This document shows, one piece after another, positions 17,894 to 27,200 of a stretch of 64,000 bases of DNA. Source of the stretch: Paraglaciecola mesophila KMM 241 (lineage in GTDB: Bacteria > Pseudomonadota > Gammaproteobacteria > Enterobacterales > Alteromonadaceae); NCBI RefSeq assembly GCF_000315015.1, contig NZ_BAEP01000074.1, positions 83,532-147,531 of the forward strand, in the 5' to 3' direction. The notes under the pieces are model-generated. The model did not search any database, was not told where the DNA came from, and saw nothing but the letters and a program-made list of their open reading frames with translations. The number at the start of each line of letters is the position of its first letter. Positions within the stretch are counted from its first letter, which is position 1. Position numbers and translations under genes: made by a program.

Positions 17894-18802
17894 TTAAGCA
17901 TGTAATTGTTTTATTCTTGCGACCAAAAAGTCCACTGCGGCTTTTACTTTTGGCACTAAATAACGCTGCTTTTGGTACAAAAGATAAATACCGAAATCAT
18001 CGCTCGAAGTGATATTGACTTCGGGAGACAGGCTTAACGCTTGCAGCTCACCGGAATCAATATATTCCTTAAGCAGCCATTTTGGTGCCATCATTATGCC
18101 TTGCCCCGCCAGCACTTTCCCTAATAACCATTTTCCATTGTTTGAAACAGCCACCTGTGGGGCGGATACGTCTTGCCACTGGCTGTTAATTTCGCTGATC
18201 CAGCGCAGTGGACCGTTAGGGGTTCGATAATATAATCCTTTATGATGGATAAGATCCAAAGGCGTGTTTGGCGTGCCATATCGACTCAAATAAGCCTTAG
18301 TGGCAACCGCAATAAATTGATTTTCCATTAATTTAATCGCAATCACGCGTTCATTGGGCGCATAGCCGCCCCGTATAGCAATATCTACTTCGTCTCGGGT
18401 TAAGGCCGATAGCTCGTCGCTGAGGCGCACATCAAGAATAATTTGTGGATAACGCTGTGAAAACTCTTCTAATAATGGAAACAATATGGGCTCACCAAAT
18501 TCAACCATGGCACTGATCCTAAGCTGCCCTGTAGGTATTGTTTGATAACTACGCACCGTGTCATTACTTAACTCTAATTGACGCAATATATCGTTGACTT
18601 GATTGTAATAGGTTCGACCTATTTCAGTTAATCTCACTACACGCGTTGAGCGCTTAAGTAAGGTTGCACCTAACGAACGCTCTAAGTCAGCGACCCTTCG
18701 TGACAGAGATGATGCGGGGACATTGAAAGTTGCGGCAGCGTTGGTGAAGCTGCCCGTTTCAACCACTTTGCAAAAGTATCTAATTGCTCTTAGCTGATCC
18801 AT
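17894..18802 (-). CDS. LysR-family transcriptional regulator
   Basis: A 302-residue LysR protein: a winged helix-turn-helix at 1-60 (GSFTNAAATFNVPASSLSRRVADLE) and a periplasmic-binding-protein-like effector domain from about 90. The ATG 18802 follows AGAGAG. It is divergent from the oxidoreductase at 18961 with about 158 bases between them, the usual arrangement for a LysR and its target, so control of that gene is likely by inference. The pattern (VETGSFT, TTRVVRLTEIG) places it in the AaeR/DsdC-like CrgA group, whose members often respond to aromatic or quinone compounds. Confidence 0.9.
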   Translation of the reverse strand: MDQLRAIRYFCKVVETGSFTNAAATFNVPASSLSRRVADLERSLGATLLKRSTRVVRLTEIGRTYYNQVNDILRQLELSNDTVRSYQTIPTGQLRISAMVEFGEPILFPLLEEFSQRYPQIILDVRLSDELSALTRDEVDIAIRGGYAPNERVIAIKLMENQFIAVATKAYLSRYGTPNTPLDLIHHKGLYYRTPNGPLRWISEINSQWQDVSAPQVAVSNNGKWLLGKVLAGQGIMMAPKWLLKEYIDSGELQALSLSPEVNITSSDDFGIYLLYQKQRYLVPKVKAAVDFLVARIKQLHA

Positions 18803-18960
18803 ACACTCTCTGTTTTGCTCTATTTCGTTCTATTGTTGCTATTAAGACAATAAAGATTGGCTTTTACGGGGGGTTATCTTAGCAAAATAAAGCCTAATAT
18901 AATATTTACCGCTGAAATAGCAGTGCAAACACTAAAAATACGACTGTTAGGAGAAATAAA

Positions 18961-19959
18961 ATGTCAACGTATACCGCTATTAACCTTATTCAACGCCCAG
19001 AGCCAGGCCCAATACCTGCATCAACTTTCGAAGTAGTTGAAAAGCCGGTGCCTACACCAGGGCCTGGCGAAATTCTCGTTAAACAAACCTATATGTCTCT
19101 TGATCCTGCGATGATTGGCTGGATGAGCTCCGATACCAAAAGTTATATTCCGCCCGTCGCACTTGGCGATGTTATGCGCTCTTCTGGTGTAGGCGAAGTC
19201 GTAGAAAGCAATCATCCTGATTTTACACCAGGGGATAAAGTCATGGGGATGACGGGCTGGACAGAGTACCTCGTCAGCACAGGCCAAGGCTTAAACAAAT
19301 TACCCGCGGGTGTAGGCGAAGAACAAGCATTGTCGGTGTTTGCTTTACCCGGATTAACAGCCACTCAAGGCTTATTTGGAGTCGCTAAGCCAAAAGCGGG
19401 AGAAACGATATTGGTCAGCGGTGCTGCTGGCTCGGTAGGCTCCATAGTAGGTCAACTTGCAAAAGCAGATGGGTTGACGGTTATCGGGGTTGCTGGTTCT
19501 GACGAAAAGTGCCAGTGGTTGGTTAACGAGCTAGGGTTTGATGGCGCGATTAACTATAAAACAGACGATATGAACGCCAAGTTAAACGAGCTTGCACCAA
19601 ATGGTGTAGACATTTTCTTTGAAAATACCGGTGGCGCAATTCAGCAGCATATCTTTGAGCATATGAATGCCCATGGGCGTATTGCGGTATGCGGAATGAT
19701 TTCAGATTATGCTACCTCACAGCCGAGCGCTGGGCCTAACTGGATCCCCATTATTAAGAAACGACTCACCATTCAAGGTTTCACAATGCCTGACCATTAC
19801 GCTCAGGTACCTGAATTGCTCGCGAAGTTAACGCCCTACGTGATGAAAGGTCAGATTAAATACCGTGCCCATGTACTTGAGGGATTACCGTCAGCGGTTG
19901 ATGGGTTGAACATGCTGTTAACTGGCGCCAACAACGGGAAATTAATGGTTAAGCTTTAA
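18961..19959 (+). CDS. NADP-dependent MDR-family oxidoreductase (CurA/LTB4DH-like)
   Basis: A 332-residue zinc-independent medium-chain reductase of the leukotriene B4 12-hydroxydehydrogenase / CurA group, which reduces alpha,beta-unsaturated ketones and aldehydes with NADPH. Visible are the N-terminal GroES-like fold (VEKPVPTPGPGEILVKQTYMSLDPAM), the Rossmann motif SGAAGSVGSIVGQLAK and FFENTGG. Cys and His zinc ligands of alcohol dehydrogenases are absent, as expected. ATG 18961 has a TAGGAG ribosome site. It is divergent from a LysR gene that probably controls it. The substrate is not knowable from sequence. Confidence 0.9.
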   Translation: MSTYTAINLIQRPEPGPIPASTFEVVEKPVPTPGPGEILVKQTYMSLDPAMIGWMSSDTKSYIPPVALGDVMRSSGVGEVVESNHPDFTPGDKVMGMTGWTEYLVSTGQGLNKLPAGVGEEQALSVFALPGLTATQGLFGVAKPKAGETILVSGAAGSVGSIVGQLAKADGLTVIGVAGSDEKCQWLVNELGFDGAINYKTDDMNAKLNELAPNGVDIFFENTGGAIQQHIFEHMNAHGRIAVCGMISDYATSQPSAGPNWIPIIKKRLTIQGFTMPDHYAQVPELLAKLTPYVMKGQIKYRAHVLEGLPSAVDGLNMLLTGANNGKLMVKL

Positions 19960-20122
19960 GGCCGGATAATCCCGCGCAATAACTGAACGCTCTAATCATT
20001 ATGCTGGCAGGAAGATGGATTGCCTGTCAGCTAAAGGCGCTTCATTTGTATAGGTAGATTCAAATTGTGAGCGATTTAAATAGAGATACAAATACAAAGT
20101 TGAAGTAAAGTCGTGACCCCAT

Positions 20123-21025
20123 TTATGAAAGTGAACCTAGCCAGTTATACTGACTCAACCGCTCCCAGAACCATTGTGCAGCTTTGCCTGTGGTTGATTT
20201 TTCTTTGGCAAAATAAATAGGAATAGGTGGGCGAGGTAGCGAGGTCCCCTTTGCCACTAAGCTGCCATTGTCTAAATATGGCTTAGCAATATGAATGGGT
20301 AAAAACCCCACGCCAATCCCAGCGGCCTGCGCTTGCGCTTTACTTTTCATGCTGCTTACTCGAATCAACTGTTTATTATCAAACAACCCACTGGTACGTC
20401 CCGGTAAGGTGCGGGAACTGTCCGCCACGACGATGTAAGGGTATTGGCGTATGTGTTGTCCTTCAATTAAACCAATAAAATCCGCTAATGGATGTTCAGC
20501 ACTCACAGCAAATACAAATTCTAATTCCCCCAAAAGTGCGACATCATATTGGCCCTTAGGTAGTTCGCCCGTTACTCCTAGGGCAATATCTGCACGATTT
20601 GATTGCAGCGCATCCCAACCGCCACCAAGAGCTTCCTCAATCAAGGTGATTTCTACATGTTTATCCAGAGTGCAAAATTCCGCGATAAGCTTGAGTAATG
20701 GTGCTTCAGAGATAATTGTATCTTTTGATATTACCAATTTTGATTCCCAGCCAGATTCTAATTGTTGAACCCGCTCTTCTAAATCGTTGGCGGCTCTTAA
20801 TATTTCACCACCCTCGTTAAGTACCAATGTTCCAGCCGGAGTTAATATAGCCCGCTGCCCTTTACGATCAAAAAGGGCAACTCCCAAGTCCGCTTCAAGT
20901 TTACTGATGGTATAAGTTAAAGCTGAAGGCACTTTGAATAACGCGTCCGCAGCGGCAGCAAAACTGCCCTTGCTATGAATGGCGTCTAGTACTCTTAGGG
21001 CTTCAAGGGTCACGGCATGGCGCAT
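20123..21025 (-). CDS. LysR-family transcriptional regulator
   Basis: A 300-residue LysR regulator with an HTH at about 5-60 (LRVLDAIHSKGSFAAAADALFKVPSALTYTISKLE, split here by position 1-40) and a C-terminal effector domain. I chose ATG 21025, which has GGAGAAAAA just upstream; an in-frame TTG at 21061 adds 12 residues and is unlikely. It lies downstream of pirin and DoxX genes on the same strand (gap about 115 bases). LysR genes beside pirin/DoxX pairs are common, so it may control them, but this is inference. Confidence 0.9.
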   Translation of the reverse strand: MRHAVTLEALRVLDAIHSKGSFAAAADALFKVPSALTYTISKLEADLGVALFDRKGQRAILTPAGTLVLNEGGEILRAANDLEERVQQLESGWESKLVISKDTIISEAPLLKLIAEFCTLDKHVEITLIEEALGGGWDALQSNRADIALGVTGELPKGQYDVALLGELEFVFAVSAEHPLADFIGLIEGQHIRQYPYIVVADSSRTLPGRTSGLFDNKQLIRVSSMKSKAQAQAAGIGVGFLPIHIAKPYLDNGSLVAKGTSLPRPPIPIYFAKEKSTTGKAAQWFWERLSQYNWLGSLS

Positions 21026-21139
21026 TTTTTCTCCATAATTGAAAGTAACCGCCCCAAGCAAGCTTAGGGCAGTGGTTATAAATAGTGTGGTTATAAATAG
21101 CTCTTTATTGCTTCACTCTATGCTGCGTTTAGTCATTGA

Positions 21140-21835
21140 TTAAGGCAAATCAAATAACAACGCAGTGACACTCTGTGTGCCTTTGTTTGCTAAAACCAAA
21201 GCGTCGAGTTCATTTATTTTTGCGCCATCACCTTGACTCAGGCGATGGCGGTTAATATCAAGCTGGCCACTGACTTGGTGCACATACGTATTGCGCGCCT
21301 TATTCAATTCGATGCTTAGGCTTGTGTCAGGAGCAAGTACCAATTGACTCAGTGTGGCATCTTGCTTAATAGCCAGTGTGCCACTTTTACCCGTTGGGGT
21401 GATAACGGGCGTCAGCCCTTGGCGTTTACCAAAGTCTTTTTGCTGGTAGCCAGGCGTTCCCCCCTGACGACTAGGTATGATCCAAATCTGCAAAAAGCGT
21501 AAGGACTCATTTTGTGATGCATTATACTCACTGTGAGTCACTCCAGTACCGGCAGACATAAGCTGAAATTCACCTGGGGGCAAGTGCTTCACATTTCCCA
21601 TGCTGTCTTTGTGAGCAATAATGCCATGAGTAACAAAGCTGATTATTTCCATATCTTTGTGACCATGAGTACCAAATCCCGCACCCGGTTCCACCTTATC
21701 GTCGTTGATCACACGTAGTGCCGAATACCCCATATGCTCTGGATCGTGATAGGAGCCAAATGAAAAAGTATGGTTGCTATCGAGCCACCCGAAGTTCGCA
21801 TGCCCCCGATCTTTCGCTAAACGAATATCTATCAT
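21140..21835 (-). CDS. Pirin-family protein (YhaK/quercetinase-like bicupin)
   Basis: A 231-residue pirin. The metal-site pattern is complete: H57 and H59 in GTHGHKDME, H101 and E103 in TGVTHSEYN. Family members bind Fe or Cu; some open the flavonol ring of quercetin and E. coli YhaK is redox-sensitive. ATG 21835 follows TAGGAGA. It is 23 bases downstream of a DoxX gene and so in one operon with it, which points to oxidative or electrophile stress rather than catabolism. The second cupin (about 140-231) lacks obvious metal ligands. Confidence 0.9.
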   Translation of the reverse strand: MIDIRLAKDRGHANFGWLDSNHTFSFGSYHDPEHMGYSALRVINDDKVEPGAGFGTHGHKDMEIISFVTHGIIAHKDSMGNVKHLPPGEFQLMSAGTGVTHSEYNASQNESLRFLQIWIIPSRQGGTPGYQQKDFGKRQGLTPVITPTGKSGTLAIKQDATLSQLVLAPDTSLSIELNKARNTYVHQVSGQLDINRHRLSQGDGAKINELDALVLANKGTQSVTALLFDLP

Positions 21836-21858
21836 AACTGTCTCCTACCTAGTGTGAT

Positions 21859-22308
21859 TTATTTTACGCCACGAGCAGAAATCATTGAGTCTATCGATAA
21901 TCTACCTGCCCCCGAGAACACCAAGGAAACAGACACGGCCAATAACGCCAATGCATATTCATAGCCGTTATTGGCCATGAACAAACCATTGCCTATATGC
22001 ACGCTAAAAATAGCAATCAACATGGTGAAAGCGAGAACTGCAGCACCCGGGCGAGTCAATAAACCGAACAATATCGCAATACCACCGAAAAATTCTGCAC
22101 TACCTGCTAAAAATGCCAATGTATAGCCGGGCTCTAGCCCTAGTGATGCCATGAATTGCCCCGTACCTTCTAGACCGTATCCGCCAAATGCGCCAAAGAG
22201 CTTTTGTGCGCCATGAGCAATAAACGTGATGCCAACGGGAATACGTAGTGCCAATGCCGAGAAACCCGCTTGTGATGTTGTTAGCTTTGTTAAAAGTGAA
22301 CTTTTCAT
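21859..22308 (-). CDS. DoxX-family membrane protein
   Basis: A 149-residue protein with four predicted membrane helices and the DoxX signature (ALRIPVGITFIAHGAQKLFGAFGG and GSAEFFGGIAILFGLLTRPGA). DoxX relatives are linked to thiosulfate:quinone oxidoreduction in archaea and to oxidative-stress membrane complexes in bacteria. It is the first gene of a short operon with pirin. ATG 22308 is preceded by GAGGAAAAAGTA, giving a good ribosome site. Confidence 0.88.
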   Translation of the reverse strand: MKSSLLTKLTTSQAGFSALALRIPVGITFIAHGAQKLFGAFGGYGLEGTGQFMASLGLEPGYTLAFLAGSAEFFGGIAILFGLLTRPGAAVLAFTMLIAIFSVHIGNGLFMANNGYEYALALLAVSVSLVFSGAGRLSIDSMISARGVK

Positions 22309-22685
22309 TACTTTTTCCTCAATATATTTGATTTAATTTGATTCGATTTATCACGTTCTACACTGCTCTTTTGTTCTCTATATACCTGAGTTTCAATAAG
22401 CGCTTCGTGTTGATGTGGCTAAAGTACCTCGACAGAAAAGGGAATGAAATTAGAATATTTTGATTAGTTTATTCAAAATTATTGACTCTCTGGTCACAGA
22501 GCCAGGGTAGTGAACGGTACTGAGTGATAACCGGGAGATATTTGGTTCAAAAAGAGCCGATTTGTTTCAGATTTAGCTACACTTAGCTGAGATGGGTGGT
22601 GTTTATCAATAGGGAAGTGAAAGAATAGACAATCGCGCAACGGGTCATTTGATTGTCTATCTAGGAAGTTATATCTGTATACAGA
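22309..22685. other. Intergenic region with the DoxX-pirin promoter; one inverted repeat
   Basis: About 375 bases between DoxX (transcribed away) and the M28 peptidase stop. It should hold the promoter of the DoxX-pirin operon. A 9-bp inverted repeat TAGACAATC / GATTGTCTA (22626-22634 and 22651-22659) lies close to the end of the M28 gene and may help its termination, although no T run follows on the minus strand. No gene seen. Confidence 0.45.
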
Positions 22686-24065
22686 TTATTCGCCGAATGC
22701 ACCTGCCGCCCCAGGGAATACCACTGGACTTTCTGCGCCATCTTGACTCACGCTGGCTACGCCAAAAAAGTAGTTATCGATAACAACGTTCTCAAGCGTA
22801 AATGTATCCACGTTGCCCACAAAACGACTGTACTGCCACTGTGGAGCATCTGTATAGCGCCAATAAATCTTATAACCTTTCAATTGCGGGTTTTGTTTAC
22901 TACTTAGAGCCTGCCAACTTAGAGTGGTGCTTGGCTTTACTGCCCCCGCAATTTTTACCTTAGCCGGCGGAGAGGGCGCCCATGCCATTCCTGCAAGCGA
23001 CACTGCATTCAACGCAGTGAGTTTTGCCGCATAATCAAAGTTAACACCTTCTATGGTATCACCGTAGTCAATGCCGTTTTCGCTGCGTATATCTTGGTGT
23101 TGGCGATTGTAATTTTCGTTGGTTTCCATAATACGTACACCTGGGTAACCCAAGTCATTAAACGGGCGATGATGTCCTCCGCGCCCGAAGCGGTCTAGAC
23201 GGTAAATGACCATGGTATCTAGATTAGGAATATAGCGGTCTGCCATCCAGTCGATATAACGCGCTAAGTTGCGACTTGGAGAATCGACCTCACCACCAGT
23301 AAAGCGACGTGTTATCGCTTCCTCTGAGGTTTCAGTTTGGCGAGTGCCTTCGGCAAATATACGGGCGGTGGTGTTATTAATAACGCCATTAATGCCTTCG
23401 ATATTGCCAATCATATCGTTGTTGAGCACCGCTTTGATGCGCCAACCGTCTTTTTGCGCCTGTTCAGCCAGTATCTTACCGCCAAATAAACCTTGTTCTT
23501 CCCCGGCTAATGCCGCGTAAACAATGCTGCCATTAAATGTGTATTTCGATAGTACTCGGGCCGCCTCTAGCGTACCCGCCACTCCAGATGCATTGTCGTT
23601 GGCACCAGGGGATATAGACGCACTGTTCATGACGTCTGATACTCGGGAGTCAATATCGCCTGACATTAATACGTAGCGGTCGGGGTCGTGACTGCCTCGC
23701 TGCACGGCGATAACACTCACCACCTCGGTTGCGCCCGGAATACGCGTTTCTCCGCTGATGGTTTTTGACTGAAAATACACTTCTAAGCATCCGCCGCAGT
23801 CTTGTGATATTTGTTCGAATTCGCTTTTTATCCAGCGTCTCGCTGCACCAATACCTTGGGTGTCTGATGCCGTTTCAGATAAAGTATGGCGGGTGCCGAA
23901 CCCTACTAAGGTTCTAATATCCTGTTCGATATGTTTCGCAGAAACTGCTTTGGCTATGTCGTGCAGTCTTTGTTGGTCTTGATAGCTTGGAGGGCTTTGT
24001 GCATAGCTTGTAGCAGTGGTTAAAGTCAGTGCAAGTGCGATACCTGCAGAAAAAATATGTTTCAT
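22686..24065 (-). CDS. Secreted M28-family metallopeptidase with a first-ligand substitution
   Basis: A 459-residue exported aminopeptidase-like protein. A signal peptide of 22 residues ends at SYA/QSP. The M28 zinc site is recognisable: D157 in PGAND, E189-E190 in AGEEQG, D217 in NNDMIG and H298/H299 in GGHHRPF. The first motif, usually G-H-x-D-S, reads G-D-I-D-S at 136-140, so the usual His ligand is Asp137 here. This may be a subfamily trait or alter metal use. The C-terminal 90 residues (SWQALSSKQNPQLKGYKIYW...) resemble a fibronectin type III-like beta domain. It is periplasmic or extracellular, and divergent from the giant sensor at 24294. Confidence 0.88.
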   Translation of the reverse strand: MKHIFSAGIALALTLTTATSYAQSPPSYQDQQRLHDIAKAVSAKHIEQDIRTLVGFGTRHTLSETASDTQGIGAARRWIKSEFEQISQDCGGCLEVYFQSKTISGETRIPGATEVVSVIAVQRGSHDPDRYVLMSGDIDSRVSDVMNSASISPGANDNASGVAGTLEAARVLSKYTFNGSIVYAALAGEEQGLFGGKILAEQAQKDGWRIKAVLNNDMIGNIEGINGVINNTTARIFAEGTRQTETSEEAITRRFTGGEVDSPSRNLARYIDWMADRYIPNLDTMVIYRLDRFGRGGHHRPFNDLGYPGVRIMETNENYNRQHQDIRSENGIDYGDTIEGVNFDYAAKLTALNAVSLAGMAWAPSPPAKVKIAGAVKPSTTLSWQALSSKQNPQLKGYKIYWRYTDAPQWQYSRFVGNVDTFTLENVVIDNYFFGVASVSQDGAESPVVFPGAAGAFGE

Positions 24066-24293
24066 GAGAGCCTCTTATTATTATGTTATCGAAATGTCGT
24101 CTGGTGCATGTTACTGAAATTTATTCGTTGAGGTATAGGTATTGCGACAGGCGCGGCAGTAATAAGGATGAACTTACTCTATAGAAGCACAAAAGTGACA
24201 TTTTTTTGAATCAATATTGTTATTGGTTTTATTATTCTTGTTACAACACGTTACAATGGGGCGGGTAACGAGCAGGTTGAAAGACGGAGTCGC

Positions 24294-27200
24294 ATGTTAG
24301 GTAAGTATTGTCATTTAGTGGGATGGTTATGGATATTATTTCACTCTTTTAAGGCGTTGGCGGCCCCCGATGTGTCACATGCTTTATTAAAGTCCCCAGT
24401 TTTCTCTCAATTAACGACTGAAAATGGCTTAAGTCAAGACACGATCAATGTGATGCACACAGATGATCAAGGTTTCTTATGGTTAGGCACAGACACAGGG
24501 TTGAATCGTTACGATGGTTATCAAGTCGACGTAGTTGAACCGAGTAACGTTTCTCTCAGTGCAAAAACGATAAATGACCTGATGCAAGATACCCAAGGCA
24601 ATTTATGGGTCGCGACATTTAGCGCAGGTATTTTCAAGATTAACTTATCCAGCGGCGAAGCGCAGTTAATCGATAATCGAAAATCCCAAGTTATCGCTGA
24701 TTGGCAACAGAGTTTTAATGCTATCGCTGAAGATAATAGCGGCGCAGTTTGGCTCGCTTCAGACGAAGAGATCCTGCGATACGAACCGCACACAAATACC
24801 CTGATAAGCATTTTTTCTATGGCCACTAACAAGATAGAAAAAGGCTATTACATCCGTACTTTGGTCTGGCATAACGATTTACTGTTTTTTGGCACCAATG
24901 AGCGCTTGTTCGTATATTCCCCCCAGCTTAAAGAAAGCGTCGATTTAGGCTTTTTATTTGCAGAATTTAGCAATGAAGGGCAAAGAGATGTCAAATCTCT
25001 TTTCGTAGATGAGCTTCGAGATGTATTGATGATAGGCACGGTAAAAGGGTTATACAGTGTCTCTTTAGCGCAGATATCTGATTATATTACCCAGGATATT
25101 ACACCAGACCCTCTCGCTACCTTGATTACAAGTCGCAATATTTGGCGTATTAGAACTTTAGATGGTTCACTTTTTTACCTTCCGACGGATCAAGGAGTTT
25201 TCACCTATGACGCCCAATCCGGGCAAGCACAGCATTTATTTTTACCCACGGACAGTAGGTTATTACTGTCCCAGGATGTTATTTACGACATTGCATTCGA
25301 TGACAGCAATAATTTATGGCTAGGCACCCGCTCAGATGGTGTTTTACATTGGGTTAGTACTTCGCAATCCTTTCAAAACATACTCAACCTCAACGGCGGA
25401 CGATTTGCTAAAACGTTGAGTGACAATAACATATGGGCCTTAGCGCAAGTCGACCCGAGCGGGTATTGGATAGGCACCGATAATGGGCTAAATTACTATG
25501 ATTTTGAAACCGCAGCGGTTGAATCGTTTTTGGTTTCATCTCATGATCTAGCGCAGTATTCAAAATCGAGTATCCATCAAATTTTACCGGCGGACTCTGG
25601 ATACTTATGGTTGCTTACAGGGGAGGGGTTACGCCGCTTTCATATTCAATCAAGAAAGCTCGAAGCAATACAGTTAGCAAATTCAACCAATAACGACATC
25701 CTTAATGAGTATATTCAAAGCGCTATTGCGACCAAAAGTGGCGATTTATATTTGGCATACGAACAAGGTATCTACTACTACGACACACAAACGAAGGAAA
25801 TCAGCGCGTTAAAAGAGCTTAATGCACTTGCGACTACAAAGTTACTGCGAGGCATAATGCCTTCGCTTCCGAATGCGCCTAATAGTCTCTTATTGAGCAC
25901 CTTAGGCGGCATGTTTCAGTGGGACCTCAACCTAAAGCAATTAACGCCTGTTCATCAATTGGATAAGCAATTAAGTGCTAACTTATGGCCAGATAGTTGG
26001 GTGCTGGATAAGCAGAACATCTTGTGGGTTAGCTATCCAAGTTATGGCTTAGTCGGGCTTGATGGTGCCACATTCGAACAAAAGTATTTCTTTGATAAAG
26101 ATAACCTACTGCCGTCAAATAATATTTATAGCTTACAACCAGATGGTAGAAACGCCATCTGGATAAGCTCTCATAACGGATTACTTAAATTCGATCCCAA
26201 ACTCATGACACTGCAGCGTTATGGACACGCTCACGGTTTAGCCAATGAAGAATTTAATCAGGGGGCTAATATAAAACTTGATAATGGCAAACTGGTATTC
26301 GGTTCGCCTAAAGGCCTAGTGATGTTTGCGCCTTGGGCATTACCTAACAGCCGGCAAACGTCGCAAAAGCCAAAAATTACCGGCATCAAACTGTCATCCT
26401 CGCCTTACTCATCTAAATTAGGAGATTTAGCCGATAGTGAAGTTCGCATGGCTTACGATGATGTGGGTTTGCAAGTTAGATTCTCTACCTTGCAATTCGC
26501 CAGCTTAGATAGCACGCGTTATCAATATCGGCTCAGTGGAACACAAGATATTACCTATCCGAGTACCCCTGATCCTCAAGTGTATTTCCCCAAACTTGAA
26601 CCCGGTGCGTATGTTTTCAGTGTTTCCGCCATTGGTATGTCAGGCGGCAAGGAAAGTCCCAGTGCTCAAATCAAAATAAAGGTAGATTATGCGCCCTGGA
26701 ACTCACCTTTAGCCTATCTAAACTACGCTCTGCTGATAGGACTCGTTGCTTATACTTTTTGGAAAATGCGCAGCTTACAGGCCCAAAGGTTGCGTAGCGC
26801 GCACAAGGAAGCCTTACTAAGTCAGGGCCGGCTGTCACTCGCCCTACAAGCGAGCAACAGTGACGTATGGGAATGGGATGAAAAGAGTGACACAATCCAA
26901 GCCTCTCGTTTTCACGATGAGCTCGGTTACAGAGATAAGACCGGCACAGTCGCGCGAGCTGAGCACTTATCACTTATTCATGATCGTGACCGAGAGATGT
27001 ATTTAGCCCGCTGGCACACCTTTATTGAACAAGAAGATCGCGTGTTAGACGTGACCTACAGAATGCGTTCCCATGACGGGCATTGGTTGTGGTTTCGTGA
27101 TGTAGGTAATGTGACAGGGGGAATCGCAAGCGAGCACAACCAACGCGTTGTGGGGACTTATGCCAACATCACGGACAGCATTGCAGAGCAAGAAGATTTG

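Noticed and set aside
26671..26973. Minus-strand frame inside the second giant sensor
   Set aside because: Shadow of the membrane and PAS region of the sensor; no ribosome site, no family pattern.
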